Notes: generated by a model from the sequence alone, not told the origin. A DNA stretch of 7,158 nucleotides from an uncultured Candidatus Saccharibacteria bacterium (GCA_947097375.1 CAMURE010000029.1:1-7158); one strand, 5' to 3'. Positions 1-6,691 are shown, counted from the first letter of the stretch. Made by a program: numbers and translations.

Positions 1-914
1 TGCAGCTTGCTCGTACCATTTGTCCCGACGTAGGTGATATAATCCGTGCCATACACCGAGAATGACTGTACATGACTGATCAGCGGCGCAGAAATCGTCG
101 CCGCGTTGAGGTCCGCTCGCCGTAGTTCGCCACTTGACTGTAGTACATATAGTTCATTGCCGCTCTCACCAAGGAAGCGTACATCCTTTAGCTCCAGCCC
201 GATCACTTTCGCGATATCAACTACTGTTTTATTCTCGCGGTCAACTTTCAGCCACTGGACTTTTTCGCCTTGGCCTTCGACCACGTAGGTGTGTTTGAGA
301 ATGGCGTAGCGATTACCCGAATCCCACTCGACAATCTTGAGCGCATGCGCCGTCGGCTGACCGCCATAGCCTGCCACCACCGACGTATCCAGCATCACCT
401 CATTAAACTTTGGCTTATCTGAATCACGCAAATCGCCCCAGACGATCTTCGGCGCATCGGTCGCTTGCATCACGCCCAGCATGAACCGCCAATTTGGCGA
501 AAATCGTACTGAGGCCAGCGACAAAAATTCCTTAACCGAACTCACCACCCGCTCACTCGGCACTAGCCGCGCGTATGATAGCCACGTTAGTGTCCCGGCC
601 TTGACCTCGACAACTTTGCGCCACTCGTCATAGCCATCCAGCCGCATAGAAAATTGATGCTGCCCCTCAGGAAGCATGCCTTTGATATGCGTCTTGCCAA
701 GCTCCGTACCATCAACGAACACCCGTGCGCCTTGTGGCCGCGAATCATACTGTACCAGCGCCCGCTGCTCAACCGTCTGTGTCTTGAGATCTAGCTGATA
801 GCCAAGCGTATGAAAAATCAAAATAAATGCCAGCGTACATACCGCCAGTACCATAATGGTATAAATCAGTGTCCTCCGAGCAAGTTCTAGACCACGCTTT
901 TGTTTTCGATACAT
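1..914 (-). CDS. PEGA-domain membrane protein with probable beta-propeller (3' end outside window)
   Basis: The frame is open from ATG at 914-912 to the window edge, giving 304 codons with no stop; the C-terminus lies to the left. An in-frame TAA sits within the -10 box upstream, so this is the first usable ATG. Residues 1-14 are basic and residues 15-38 form one hydrophobic segment (TLIYTIMVLAVCTLAFILIF), so the protein should be anchored with its bulk outside the cytoplasm. Residues 55-116 look like a PEGA domain, a surface beta-sandwich: DSRPQGARVFVDGTELGKT, then LPEGQHQF and LDGYDEWRKVVEV. After about 130, short beta-rich units recur (VRFSPNWRFMLGV, ALKIVEWDSGNRYAILKH, VRFLGESGNELYVLQ), resembling a WD40/TolB-type propeller. 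Members of such families bind envelope or cell-wall components, but the ligand here is unknown. The gene is transcribed divergently from its neighbour and has a near-leaderless promoter. Confidence 0.85.
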   Translation of the reverse strand, partial: MYRKQKRGLELARRTLIYTIMVLAVCTLAFILIFHTLGYQLDLKTQTVEQRALVQYDSRPQGARVFVDGTELGKTHIKGMLPEGQHQFSMRLDGYDEWRKVVEVKAGTLTWLSYARLVPSERVVSSVKEFLSLASVRFSPNWRFMLGVMQATDAPKIVWGDLRDSDKPKFNEVMLDTSVVAGYGGQPTAHALKIVEWDSGNRYAILKHTYVVEGQGEKVQWLKVDRENKTVVDIAKVIGLELKDVRFLGESGNELYVLQSSGELRRADLNAATISAPLISHVQSFSVYGTDYITYVGTNGTSKL

Positions 915-922
915 AATGAGAG

Positions 923-931
923 ATTATACCA
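923..931 (-). promoter_or_regulatory. Extended -10 promoter of the PEGA gene, near-leaderless
   Basis: Read on the minus strand, TGG followed by a perfect TATAAT (928-923) gives an extended -10 element. The start codon lies 8 bases further on, so transcription should begin about 0-2 bases before the ATG. No Shine-Dalgarno sequence fits in that space. The -35 region is poor (TTTTTG at 951-946 with a 17-base spacer), which is tolerable when the -10 is extended. Confidence 0.7.
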
Positions 932-942
932 CATTTCGCCCC

Positions 943-971
943 TTGCAAAAAGCATGTCCTCTTTGTACAAT
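943..971 (+). promoter_or_regulatory. Promoter of the DUF4367-like gene
   Basis: TTGCAA (943-948) and TACAAT (966-971) are separated by exactly 17 bases, a good sigma-70-type match. The predicted start near 978 leaves a leader of about 25 bases. That leader holds a Shine-Dalgarno sequence, GAGGGG (994-999), with the GAGG core 5 bases before ATG 1003. TTGCAA is self-complementary and lies between the two divergent -10 boxes. Confidence 0.6.
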
Positions 972-1002
972 AAACAATAAGCATTAGGAATACGAGGGGT
1001 TC

Positions 1003-1947
1003 ATGAACAAACAAATCATCTATAAAACCGTCCACAAGACTGCCGGCCAAAAGTCAACGACGCTCAGTCGCCGCCATGTTGCTGCGCCGTCGCACGCCAA
1101 GCGTCGCCTGGCCAGCCGTCCCAACATCACGCGCGACACCTCCATCCCGATAAGTGTCCATGTCAATAAATTTGCACCGAGCAAGCCAACCGTCCCGCCA
1201 CAACCGACTAAGCGCGACCGTCCAGCCGAACCGCACCCGACTGTCGTGCGTGCCCAAGCTCGCGCTGCCGAGCAGCCTCATCAGACCACCCGAACTGCAA
1301 CTCGCCGCAGTCCAGCCACACCGCATTATCATTCGACTCGTATCGTTAAACCAAATCAAACTCCAGCCAAGCAGCATCCGGCGACCCTCGCGCCCAAGCC
1401 GGCCGCCATTCTCAAAAATGAAGCCATCACCGAAGCCCTGCAGCGCGCCACCACCCCAGAAAAAGCGCCGCGCCGCGCCAAAAAACCAAAGAGTCGCATC
1501 GGTCGCTGGCTGCAAATCGCCTCCGTCGGCTTGGCTATCATGCTGATCGGTGGCTATTTCACGTATCTCGGCATGCCTAATATCTCTACCCGTATCGCCG
1601 CCATCCAATCTGGTGTCAATGCCAAATACCCCGGCTATCGACCGACTGGCTACGCCCTCAGCGGCCCAATCACCTTCAAAAGCGGGGAAGTCAGTATGAA
1701 ATTCGCCTACGCTGACGGTGGCCAATCCTACACCATCACCCAGCAAAAAAGCTCGCTCAGTTCCGCTGCCCTCAAGGAAACCCTGACCGCCGACGGCGGT
1801 GACGTCCAGACCACCACTGCGGATGGCCTGACTATTTACAGCACCGACCGGACGGCCAGCTGGATCAATGGCGGCGTCCTTTACCAGATCTCCCTCGGCG
1901 GGGCCTTGTCAAATGAGCAAGTTACTAAAATCGCCACTAGTTTATAA
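1003..1947 (+). CDS. Single-pass membrane protein, basic Pro-rich N-terminal tail and C-terminal DUF4367-like domain
   Basis: This 314-residue protein starts at ATG 1003 behind a GAGGGG ribosome-binding site. Residues 1-165 are low-complexity and rich in Pro, Arg, Lys, Thr and Ala, so probably disordered and strongly positive. Residues 169-190 (LQIASVGLAIMLIGGYFTYL) form the only membrane helix, preceded by RAKKPKSRIGR; the positive-inside rule places the tail in the cytoplasm and residues 193-314 outside. The outer domain (YPGYRPTGYALSGPI, SYTITQQKS, GLTIYS, then WINGGVLYQISLGG and NEQVTKIATSL) resembles DUF4367, a fold found in anti-sigma-like and sporulation-associated membrane proteins; this assignment is from motif memory. 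The function is unknown. The basic tail could bind nucleic acid, an acidic partner or the inner membrane face. The reverse strand carries a long shadow frame that is not believed to be a gene. Confidence 0.8.
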   Translation: MNKQIIYKTVHKTAGQKSTTLSRRHVAAPSHAKRRLASRPNITRDTSIPISVHVNKFAPSKPTVPPQPTKRDRPAEPHPTVVRAQARAAEQPHQTTRTATRRSPATPHYHSTRIVKPNQTPAKQHPATLAPKPAAILKNEAITEALQRATTPEKAPRRAKKPKSRIGRWLQIASVGLAIMLIGGYFTYLGMPNISTRIAAIQSGVNAKYPGYRPTGYALSGPITFKSGEVSMKFAYADGGQSYTITQQKSSLSSAALKETLTADGGDVQTTTADGLTIYSTDRTASWINGGVLYQISLGGALSNEQVTKIATSL

Positions 1948-2016
1948 TCACCCCCGCAAGCACCGCAGGCATCCCTCACGTTTACCAGTACTGCGGCCTC
2001 GTGCTATAATCACCCC
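1943..2016 (+). repeat. 12-base direct repeat spanning the end of the DUF4367-like gene and the gltX promoter
   Basis: TATAATCACCCC occurs at 1943-1954 and again, identically, at 2005-2016, 62 bases apart. The second copy is the gltX -10 box plus the bases leading to its ATG. The first overlaps the stop codon of the preceding gene (TAA 1945-1947) and is not followed by a start codon. Confidence 0.6.
1982..2010 (+). promoter_or_regulatory. Extended -10 promoter of gltX, leaderless
   Basis: TTACCA (1982-1987), a 17-base spacer, then TGC plus a perfect TATAAT (2005-2010). Counting 7 bases on from the -10 puts the transcription start on 2017, the A of the gltX start codon. No Shine-Dalgarno sequence is present, in keeping with a leaderless mRNA. 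Confidence 0.75.
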
Positions 2017-3450
2017 ATGACTACACGCACTCGTTTCGCACCCTCGCCAACAGGGTTTTTACACGTTGGCGGTATTCGCACGGCATTGTTTGCTTTTCTC
2101 GTCGCCCGGCAGGCAGGCGGCCAATTTATTCTGCGCCTCGAAGACACTGACAAGGTCCGCGAAGTTGCCGGCAGCCGTGAACACCTCATCGCCAGTCTCA
2201 AGGCCCTGCACCTCGACTACGACGAAGGCCCGGACATCGGTGGGCCACACGGGCCGTACATCCAAAGCCAGCGACTTGATCATTACCGCCAGTGGGCACA
2301 GAAATTAATCGATGCTGGCCGCGCTTACGCTGATCCGTACACACCCGAGCAGATCCAAGCCTTTCGCGACGCCGCCCAAGCCGAGAAGCGCGCCTTTCGC
2401 TACCGCGACCATCGCCCTGACAATCCGCCTGCCTGGGATGGCACGATACCGCTGCGCTTCAAGGCTGAGCCCACAAGCTACACCTACCACGACGAGGTCA
2501 TGGGTGACGTCACTACCAGCCCCGAGGTCGTTGACGACTTCATCCTCATCAAGTCTGACGGCTATCCGACCTACAATTTTGCCCACATCATCGACGACGC
2601 CGAGATGAATATCACTCACGTCATTCGCGGCCAAGAGTTCATCTCCAGCATGCCAAATTATCTGGCGCTCTATGAAGCGCTGGGCTTGCCGCGGCCCGTG
2701 TTCGCGCATCTACCGCACATCATGAACGAGCAGGGTAACAAGAAATTAGGCAAGCGCGACGGTGCCAAAGACGTGCTGGATTATATCCGTGACGGCTATC
2801 TGCCAGAGGCGCTGGATAGCTTTATCGCCACCATGGGCTGGAACGACGGCACCGAGCAAGAGACCTTTACCATGGATGAGTTGATCGCTAAATTCAGCCT
2901 CGACCGCGTGCAGCGCTCGGGCGCTCGCTTTGACGAAAAGCGGCTGCTGTGGACGAATGGGCAGTTTATCCGGTCGCTGACGCTGGATGACTTAGCTGGG
3001 CGAGTCAATGATTTTTGGCCGGACAGCGCCGTCGGGGCAGACGAGGGGTATCGCCGACGCGTCTTAGTGCTGGCTCAAGACCGATTAAAGACCCTGCGTG
3101 ACCTCGGCGGATTTGGCTACTTTTTTGCGGAGCCTGAAATCAACCTGGAACTCATTGATAGCAATAAACAGCTCAAGAAATTACCCGAGTATGAGCGACG
3201 CGAGTTACTAGAGACTGCCCACCACGAACTCGCCACGCTCACCGATTGGACACCAGACGCAATTCAAACGTGCCTAAACGAACTACTGGAAATAACTAAT
3301 CAAAAGCCCGGCATTCTCTTTAGCCTCATCCGTATCGCCATCACGTGGGCGCCGTTTAGTCCGCAGCTGAATGATACGCTGGCACTGATCGGCCGCGAGC
3401 GCACGTTGGCGCGGCTTGAGCGGGGAATTATCGCGTTCTCAGCGGCGTAA
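2017..3450 (+). CDS. gltX: Glutamyl-tRNA synthetase
   Basis: This class I synthetase charges tRNA-Glu with glutamate using ATP, in the cytoplasm. Its 477 residues match the usual bacterial length. The N-terminal catalytic core has the HIGH-type signature HVGG (16-19) within RFAPSPTGFLHVGGIRTALF, the acidic block LEDTDKVRE (41-49), and the second ATP signature as KLGKRDGA (243-250), where KLSKR is usual. The C-terminal half is the helical anticodon-binding domain, ending in the expected LIGRERTLARLERGI. Where many GluRS enzymes have a zinc-binding cysteine cluster, the sequence reads AYADPYTPEQIQAF and has no cysteine. Whether it also charges tRNA-Gln (the non-discriminating form, followed by GatCAB) cannot be told from this window. 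The start is fixed by the leaderless promoter 6 bases upstream. A tRNA-Glu gene lies about 3 kb downstream. Confidence 0.97.
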   Translation: MTTRTRFAPSPTGFLHVGGIRTALFAFLVARQAGGQFILRLEDTDKVREVAGSREHLIASLKALHLDYDEGPDIGGPHGPYIQSQRLDHYRQWAQKLIDAGRAYADPYTPEQIQAFRDAAQAEKRAFRYRDHRPDNPPAWDGTIPLRFKAEPTSYTYHDEVMGDVTTSPEVVDDFILIKSDGYPTYNFAHIIDDAEMNITHVIRGQEFISSMPNYLALYEALGLPRPVFAHLPHIMNEQGNKKLGKRDGAKDVLDYIRDGYLPEALDSFIATMGWNDGTEQETFTMDELIAKFSLDRVQRSGARFDEKRLLWTNGQFIRSLTLDDLAGRVNDFWPDSAVGADEGYRRRVLVLAQDRLKTLRDLGGFGYFFAEPEINLELIDSNKQLKKLPEYERRELLETAHHELATLTDWTPDAIQTCLNELLEITNQKPGILFSLIRIAITWAPFSPQLNDTLALIGRERTLARLERGIIAFSAA

Positions 3451-3501
3451 ATAGTACAATTCCTCCGCTGACAGAAACCACTGGGTAGCCACATTACTCC
3501 G

Positions 3502-3530
3502 TTTACCGTGCATGTTGCTTATGCTATACT
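3502..3530 (+). promoter_or_regulatory. Extended -10 promoter of the DUF3048 gene, leaderless
   Basis: TTTACC (3502-3507), a 17-base spacer, then TGC plus TATACT (3525-3530). The start codon follows after 6 bases, the same geometry as at gltX, so transcription should begin on the A of ATG 3537. No Shine-Dalgarno sequence is visible. Confidence 0.7.
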
Positions 3531-3536
3531 AAGCCC

Positions 3537-4676
3537 ATGTATATTAAGAATTCTCGACCAGCCACCGCGGCCAAAAAACCGCAGCCAAAATCAGCTAAGC
3601 CTGGGCAGGCGTCACCAGATGCTCCGGCTAAAAAACGCTCATTCACCCAGTGGTGCAAGAAGCACCTGTGGGCAATTGTCTTGATCACTGCTTCACTGGT
3701 CATCGCCGGTATATTCATCCTTGCTATTAATTCCATCCAGCACGATAACGGTCTACCGTTCTTTACTGTCAAGAAAAAGCCAACCAAATTCTACTCACCG
3801 CTCACTGGCCTCGAGGTCGCTGATGAAGCAGCCACCAAGCAGCCCGTCACCGCCGTCATGATCGAGAACAGCCCCGACGCTCGCCCGCAGTCCGGCCTAT
3901 CGAAAGCTGGCATCGTCTACGAGGCTGTCGCCGAGGGCGGCATCACGCGCTTCCTCGCCGTTTATCAGGGTGCCAAGCCAGCCCTCATCGGCCCAGTTCG
4001 CAGCCTCCGCCTCTACTACCTCAGCTGGGGGGCACAATACCAAGCCTCCATCGCCCACGTCGGCGGCAGCCCGAACGCCCTCGATACCGTCCGCAGCGGC
4101 AGCTACCGCGACATCGACCAGTTCTTTAACGGCGGCAGTTACTGGCGGGTTAGCGACCGCCGCGCCCCACACAACATGTACACGTCTGGGGAGAAACTTG
4201 ACGCCCTGAATGCTAGTAAAGGTTTCAAAGAATCATCATTTACTGGCTTCAAACGCGGCGACGGCAAACCAGCCGAGACACCAAATGCCACCACCATCCA
4301 GCTCAATTTTAGCAGCGCCACGTATAACACCGCCTACGCTTATGACAAAGCAGCCAACACCTACAAGCGCTCGCTAGCTGGCGCACCGCACGCTGACCGG
4401 GAAGGCGGCCAGATCGCCCCACGCGTCGTCGTCGCCCTCGAGGCACCCGTCGAACGACGCGTCGGGCCAGATGGCTACGAGGACACCGTCACCATCGGCT
4501 CAGGCAAGGCAACCATCTTCCAAAACGGCACTGCCACTGCTGCCACCTGGAAGAAAGATAGCCTCACCGCACCGCTCAAATTGCTTGATGAAAACGGCAA
4601 AGACATTACCCTGAGTCGCGGCCAAACATGGATCGGCGTCTTTACGCCCGGGCGGGGATCCGTCACGTGGCAGTAG
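3537..4676 (+). CDS. DUF3048 (YerB-family) membrane-anchored protein
   Basis: The 379-residue protein has a cytoplasmic Lys/Pro/Ala-rich tail (1-43), one membrane helix (about 44-65, LWAIVLITASLVIAGIFILAI), and an exported body. Residues 86 to about 225 carry the DUF3048 N-terminal domain: FYSPLTGLEV, VMIENSPDARPQSGL, GGITRFLAVYQ, GPVRSLRLYYL, HVGGSPNAL and RRAPHNMYTS. Residues from about 250 to the end fit the DUF3048 C-terminal domain (RVVVALEAP, GSGKATIFQNG, LSRGQTWIGVF). B. subtilis YerB, the namesake, is a lipoprotein; this one has a membrane helix and no lipobox. The biochemical role of the family is not established to my knowledge; conserved Arg, His and Asn residues hint at ligand binding or catalysis at the cell surface. 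The stop codon is 47 bases before the preferred histidine kinase start, which suggests cotranscription. Confidence 0.92.
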   Translation: MYIKNSRPATAAKKPQPKSAKPGQASPDAPAKKRSFTQWCKKHLWAIVLITASLVIAGIFILAINSIQHDNGLPFFTVKKKPTKFYSPLTGLEVADEAATKQPVTAVMIENSPDARPQSGLSKAGIVYEAVAEGGITRFLAVYQGAKPALIGPVRSLRLYYLSWGAQYQASIAHVGGSPNALDTVRSGSYRDIDQFFNGGSYWRVSDRRAPHNMYTSGEKLDALNASKGFKESSFTGFKRGDGKPAETPNATTIQLNFSSATYNTAYAYDKAANTYKRSLAGAPHADREGGQIAPRVVVALEAPVERRVGPDGYEDTVTIGSGKATIFQNGTATAATWKKDSLTAPLKLLDENGKDITLSRGQTWIGVFTPGRGSVTWQ

Positions 4677-4723
4677 TAGCCGGCAATACGTCAATTTGTA
4701 GTTTTCGACGATATCACCGGCGC

Positions 4724-6184
4724 ATGTTGTTCGCCTGCGCCTTAACTGGACAGGTAGCCATGGCGCTAATCGGTGGAGTTATCCTCAGCATCACTGGCCT
4801 CGCCTCATGGGATCACCCAGTATTTTGGCTGATCACTGGCATAATTTTCATTATCGGTAGTCTTTTTTCTGTAGTCTTAATCATCATTGCTAGTCGGCCG
4901 CTTGATAATATATTAACTGCGCTGATCCATAAACGCGGCGAGCGAACCACCACGCCTCTACCAAATCCAAACGCCGAGCAACACGCCAAGACCGGCTTCA
5001 AGACCGTGCTTGAACTTATCTACAGCGAACCGACGCAGCCCGCACCACCGCCTAATCCCGATGCATTATTGACTCAGGCGCTCAATCACACCAGTTGCGG
5101 CATCGTCGTCCTCGACCCCACTAAACGCATCGTCTCCGCCAACAAAGCTGCACCAATCGCCGTTAACGCTGATGGCCAACCATATCTGGCGCTGGACTTC
5201 CTCAACGACCAACCACTCGAGGCCTGGTTGCGTGAAGTTGACGCCCGTCAAGTTTCTGCCGAGCACACCTGGCGCCGCGTTGCCACCGCCAGTGGTATAT
5301 TCAAGAAACCTCGTTTTTTTGACATCATCGCCTCTTACCAAAAAGATGCACCCGGCGAGACTGTCATCATACTCATTGACCGCTCAGCCCAGTACCTACC
5401 CGAGGAGGAAGACCTCAACTTCATCTCCTTTGCCGCCCACGAACTCCGCGGCCCAATCACCATCATCCGCGGTTATCTCGATGTCCTCGCCGAGGAGCTG
5501 GCCGGCCGACTCAAGGGTGACGAGCCGCAGCTGTTAGCACGGCTGATGGTTTCCGCCAACCGCTTGTCTGGCTATATCAATAACATCCTCAACGTCGCCA
5601 AGTTCGACCGCCACCACCTCAGTATCCACCTCGCCGAGGATTCGCTCGCTGACATCTATGGCTCAATCGCCGACGACATGCAGCTGCGCGCGTCGACGCA
5701 GCACCGCTTGCTCAACATCAGCATCCCCTCCGACCTGCCAACCGTCGCTGCCGACCGCTCCAGCATCAGCGAGGTCATCTCTAACCTCATCGACAACGCC
5801 ATCAAATACAGTTTCGAGGGCGGCACTGTCTCTGTTAGCGCCGAACAAAAAGGCGATTTTATCGAAGTCTCCGTCACCGACAACGGCGTCGGTATGCCGC
5901 CGAGCGTCGTCAAAAATCTATTTCACAAATTCTACCGCTCGCACCGCAGCCGCGAAACCGTCTCTGGCACCGGCATCGGCCTCTACATCTGTAAGGCCTT
6001 TATCGAGAGCCATGGCGGCCACATCACCGCGCGCTCCAAAGAAAACGAAGGTTCAGTCTTTTCGTTTACCGTACCGGTGTACGCCGCCGTCAAGGACAAG
6101 CTACTCGAGGACGGACAGCTCAATCGCAATCTGATCCGCCAAGGCGGTGGCTGGATAAAAAATCACGCTATGTATCGAGGATAA
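4724..6184 (+). CDS. Membrane sensor histidine kinase with PAS-like domain
   Basis: From ATG 4724 the protein has 486 residues. Two membrane helices (about 3-25 and 32-56) flank a very short outer loop, so little is exposed. A PAS-like cytoplasmic region follows (about 115-225, NHTSCGIVVLDPTKRIVSAN). The HisKA segment reads FISFAAHELRGPITIIRGYL with phospho-acceptor His239 (codon 5438-5440). The ATPase domain has the N-box SEVISNLIDNAIKYS, the G1 box VTDNGVGMP, the F-box region LFHKFYRS and the G2 box GTGIGLYI, so all catalytic motifs are intact. The start is uncertain. The same frame extends to GTG 4667, overlapping the previous gene by 10 bases behind a Shine-Dalgarno-like GGCGGGGATC, which adds a basic RRYHRR before the first helix; ATG 4628 is also in frame. 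The adjacent response regulator is the likely phosphorylation target. Confidence 0.93.
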   Translation: MLFACALTGQVAMALIGGVILSITGLASWDHPVFWLITGIIFIIGSLFSVVLIIIASRPLDNILTALIHKRGERTTTPLPNPNAEQHAKTGFKTVLELIYSEPTQPAPPPNPDALLTQALNHTSCGIVVLDPTKRIVSANKAAPIAVNADGQPYLALDFLNDQPLEAWLREVDARQVSAEHTWRRVATASGIFKKPRFFDIIASYQKDAPGETVIILIDRSAQYLPEEEDLNFISFAAHELRGPITIIRGYLDVLAEELAGRLKGDEPQLLARLMVSANRLSGYINNILNVAKFDRHHLSIHLAEDSLADIYGSIADDMQLRASTQHRLLNISIPSDLPTVAADRSSISEVISNLIDNAIKYSFEGGTVSVSAEQKGDFIEVSVTDNGVGMPPSVVKNLFHKFYRSHRSRETVSGTGIGLYICKAFIESHGGHITARSKENEGSVFSFTVPVYAAVKDKLLEDGQLNRNLIRQGGGWIKNHAMYRG

Positions 6185-6185
6185 G

Positions 6186-6191
6186 AGGAGG
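6186..6191 (+). promoter_or_regulatory. Strong ribosome-binding site of the response regulator
   Basis: AGGAGG lies between the kinase stop codon (6182-6184) and ATG 6197, with a 5-base spacer. It is the clearest Shine-Dalgarno sequence in the window. It shows that the organism uses this mode for an internal operon gene while promoter-proximal genes look leaderless. Confidence 0.85.
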
Positions 6192-6196
6192 GAAGT

Positions 6197-6571
6197 ATGG
6201 CGATCAAAACAATCTTGTGCGTTGAGGACGACCGCTTTATCGGCGAGATGTATGTGCGCAGCCTGCAAAAAGCTGGCTATGACGTGACGTGGGTGGTCGA
6301 TGGCAATGACGGGCTGGTCATGGCCCGGAGTCAGCCGTTTGACTTGATCATCCTTGACTTAATGCTGCCCGAACAGCGCGGCGACCAAATCTTGGACGCT
6401 CTGCGCTCTGATGATACTGACTTGATTCCAGAGAGCAAAATCCTCATTATGACGAACTTTGAGCAAGACGATGCCACCAAATCCGCCATTATGAACCGCG
6501 TCGACGGCTACCTCATCAAGGCCGACATCACGCCCCGCAAGCTGATCGACGTCGTCAACAAGATGGGCTAG
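6197..6571 (+). CDS. Single-domain response regulator (REC only)
   Basis: The 124-residue protein is a complete receiver domain with nothing after it. The acidic pocket is E10-D11-D12 (LCVEDDRF), the phospho-acceptor is D54 (LIILDLMLP), the switch threonine is T86 (ILIMTN) and the conserved lysine is K108 (GYLIKAD). It begins 12 bases after the histidine kinase stop, so the two are an operon and very likely a cognate pair. Having no DNA-binding or enzymatic output domain, it must act by protein-protein contact, as CheY- or Spo0F-like regulators do, or pass phosphate to another protein; the partner is not in this window. The stop codon TAG (6569-6571) overlaps the -35 region of the following tRNA promoter. 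Confidence 0.95.
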   Translation: MAIKTILCVEDDRFIGEMYVRSLQKAGYDVTWVVDGNDGLVMARSQPFDLIILDLMLPEQRGDQILDALRSDDTDLIPESKILIMTNFEQDDATKSAIMNRVDGYLIKADITPRKLIDVVNKMG

Positions 6572-6597
6572 ACGCTCCCAGCTAACCATGCTATAAT
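6569..6597 (+). promoter_or_regulatory. tRNA-Glu promoter, extended -10
   Basis: TAGACG (6569-6574), which includes the stop codon of the upstream gene, is followed after 17 bases by TGC plus a perfect TATAAT (6592-6597). The predicted start near 6604 leaves a 5' leader of about 13 bases before the mature tRNA. Confidence 0.7.
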
Positions 6598-6616
6598 GGC
6601 CCGGTAGCTTTAACAC

Positions 6617-6691
6617 GGCCCTATCGTCTAGCGGTTAGGACACTGGGTTCTCATCCCAGCAACCCGGGTTCGATTCCCGGTAGGGTCACCA
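6617..6691 (+). tRNA. tRNA-Glu (anticodon CTC), CCA encoded
   Basis: The 75-base gene folds fully. The acceptor stem pairs GGCCCTA (6617-6623) with TAGGGTC (6681-6687), with one G-U pair. The anticodon stem CTGGG/CCCAG (6643-6647/6655-6659) carries the loop TTCTCAT with anticodon CTC at 6650-6652, which reads GAG. The T arm is CCGGG-TTCGATT-CCCGG, the discriminator is A6688 and CCA is encoded at 6689-6691. It closely resembles E. coli tRNA-Glu in the D arm (TCGTCTAG...AGGAC). Its 3' half appears to be the integration target of the element to the right, yet the tRNA is intact. Confidence 0.97.

Noticed and set aside
769..1050. Minus-strand open frame of 93 codons across the divergent promoter
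   Set aside because: It lies in a different frame from the PEGA gene, overlaps both neighbours and both promoters, and encodes nothing recognisable.
1054..1746. Long minus-strand open frame (230 codons) opposite the DUF4367-like gene
   Set aside because: It is the reverse of a C-rich low-complexity coding region, shows no domain or ribosome-binding site, and the plus-strand reading has a promoter, a Shine-Dalgarno and a coherent membrane-protein layout.
3439..3471. Inverted repeat TCAGCGG / CCGCTGA at the end of gltX as a terminator
   Set aside because: The stem is only 7 pairs with a 19-base loop and no T tract follows, so it is too weak to call.
5658..6134. Plus-strand open frame of 158 codons inside the histidine kinase
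   Set aside because: A Ser/Thr/Pro-rich shadow of the kinase ATPase domain, whose motifs are intact in the main frame.
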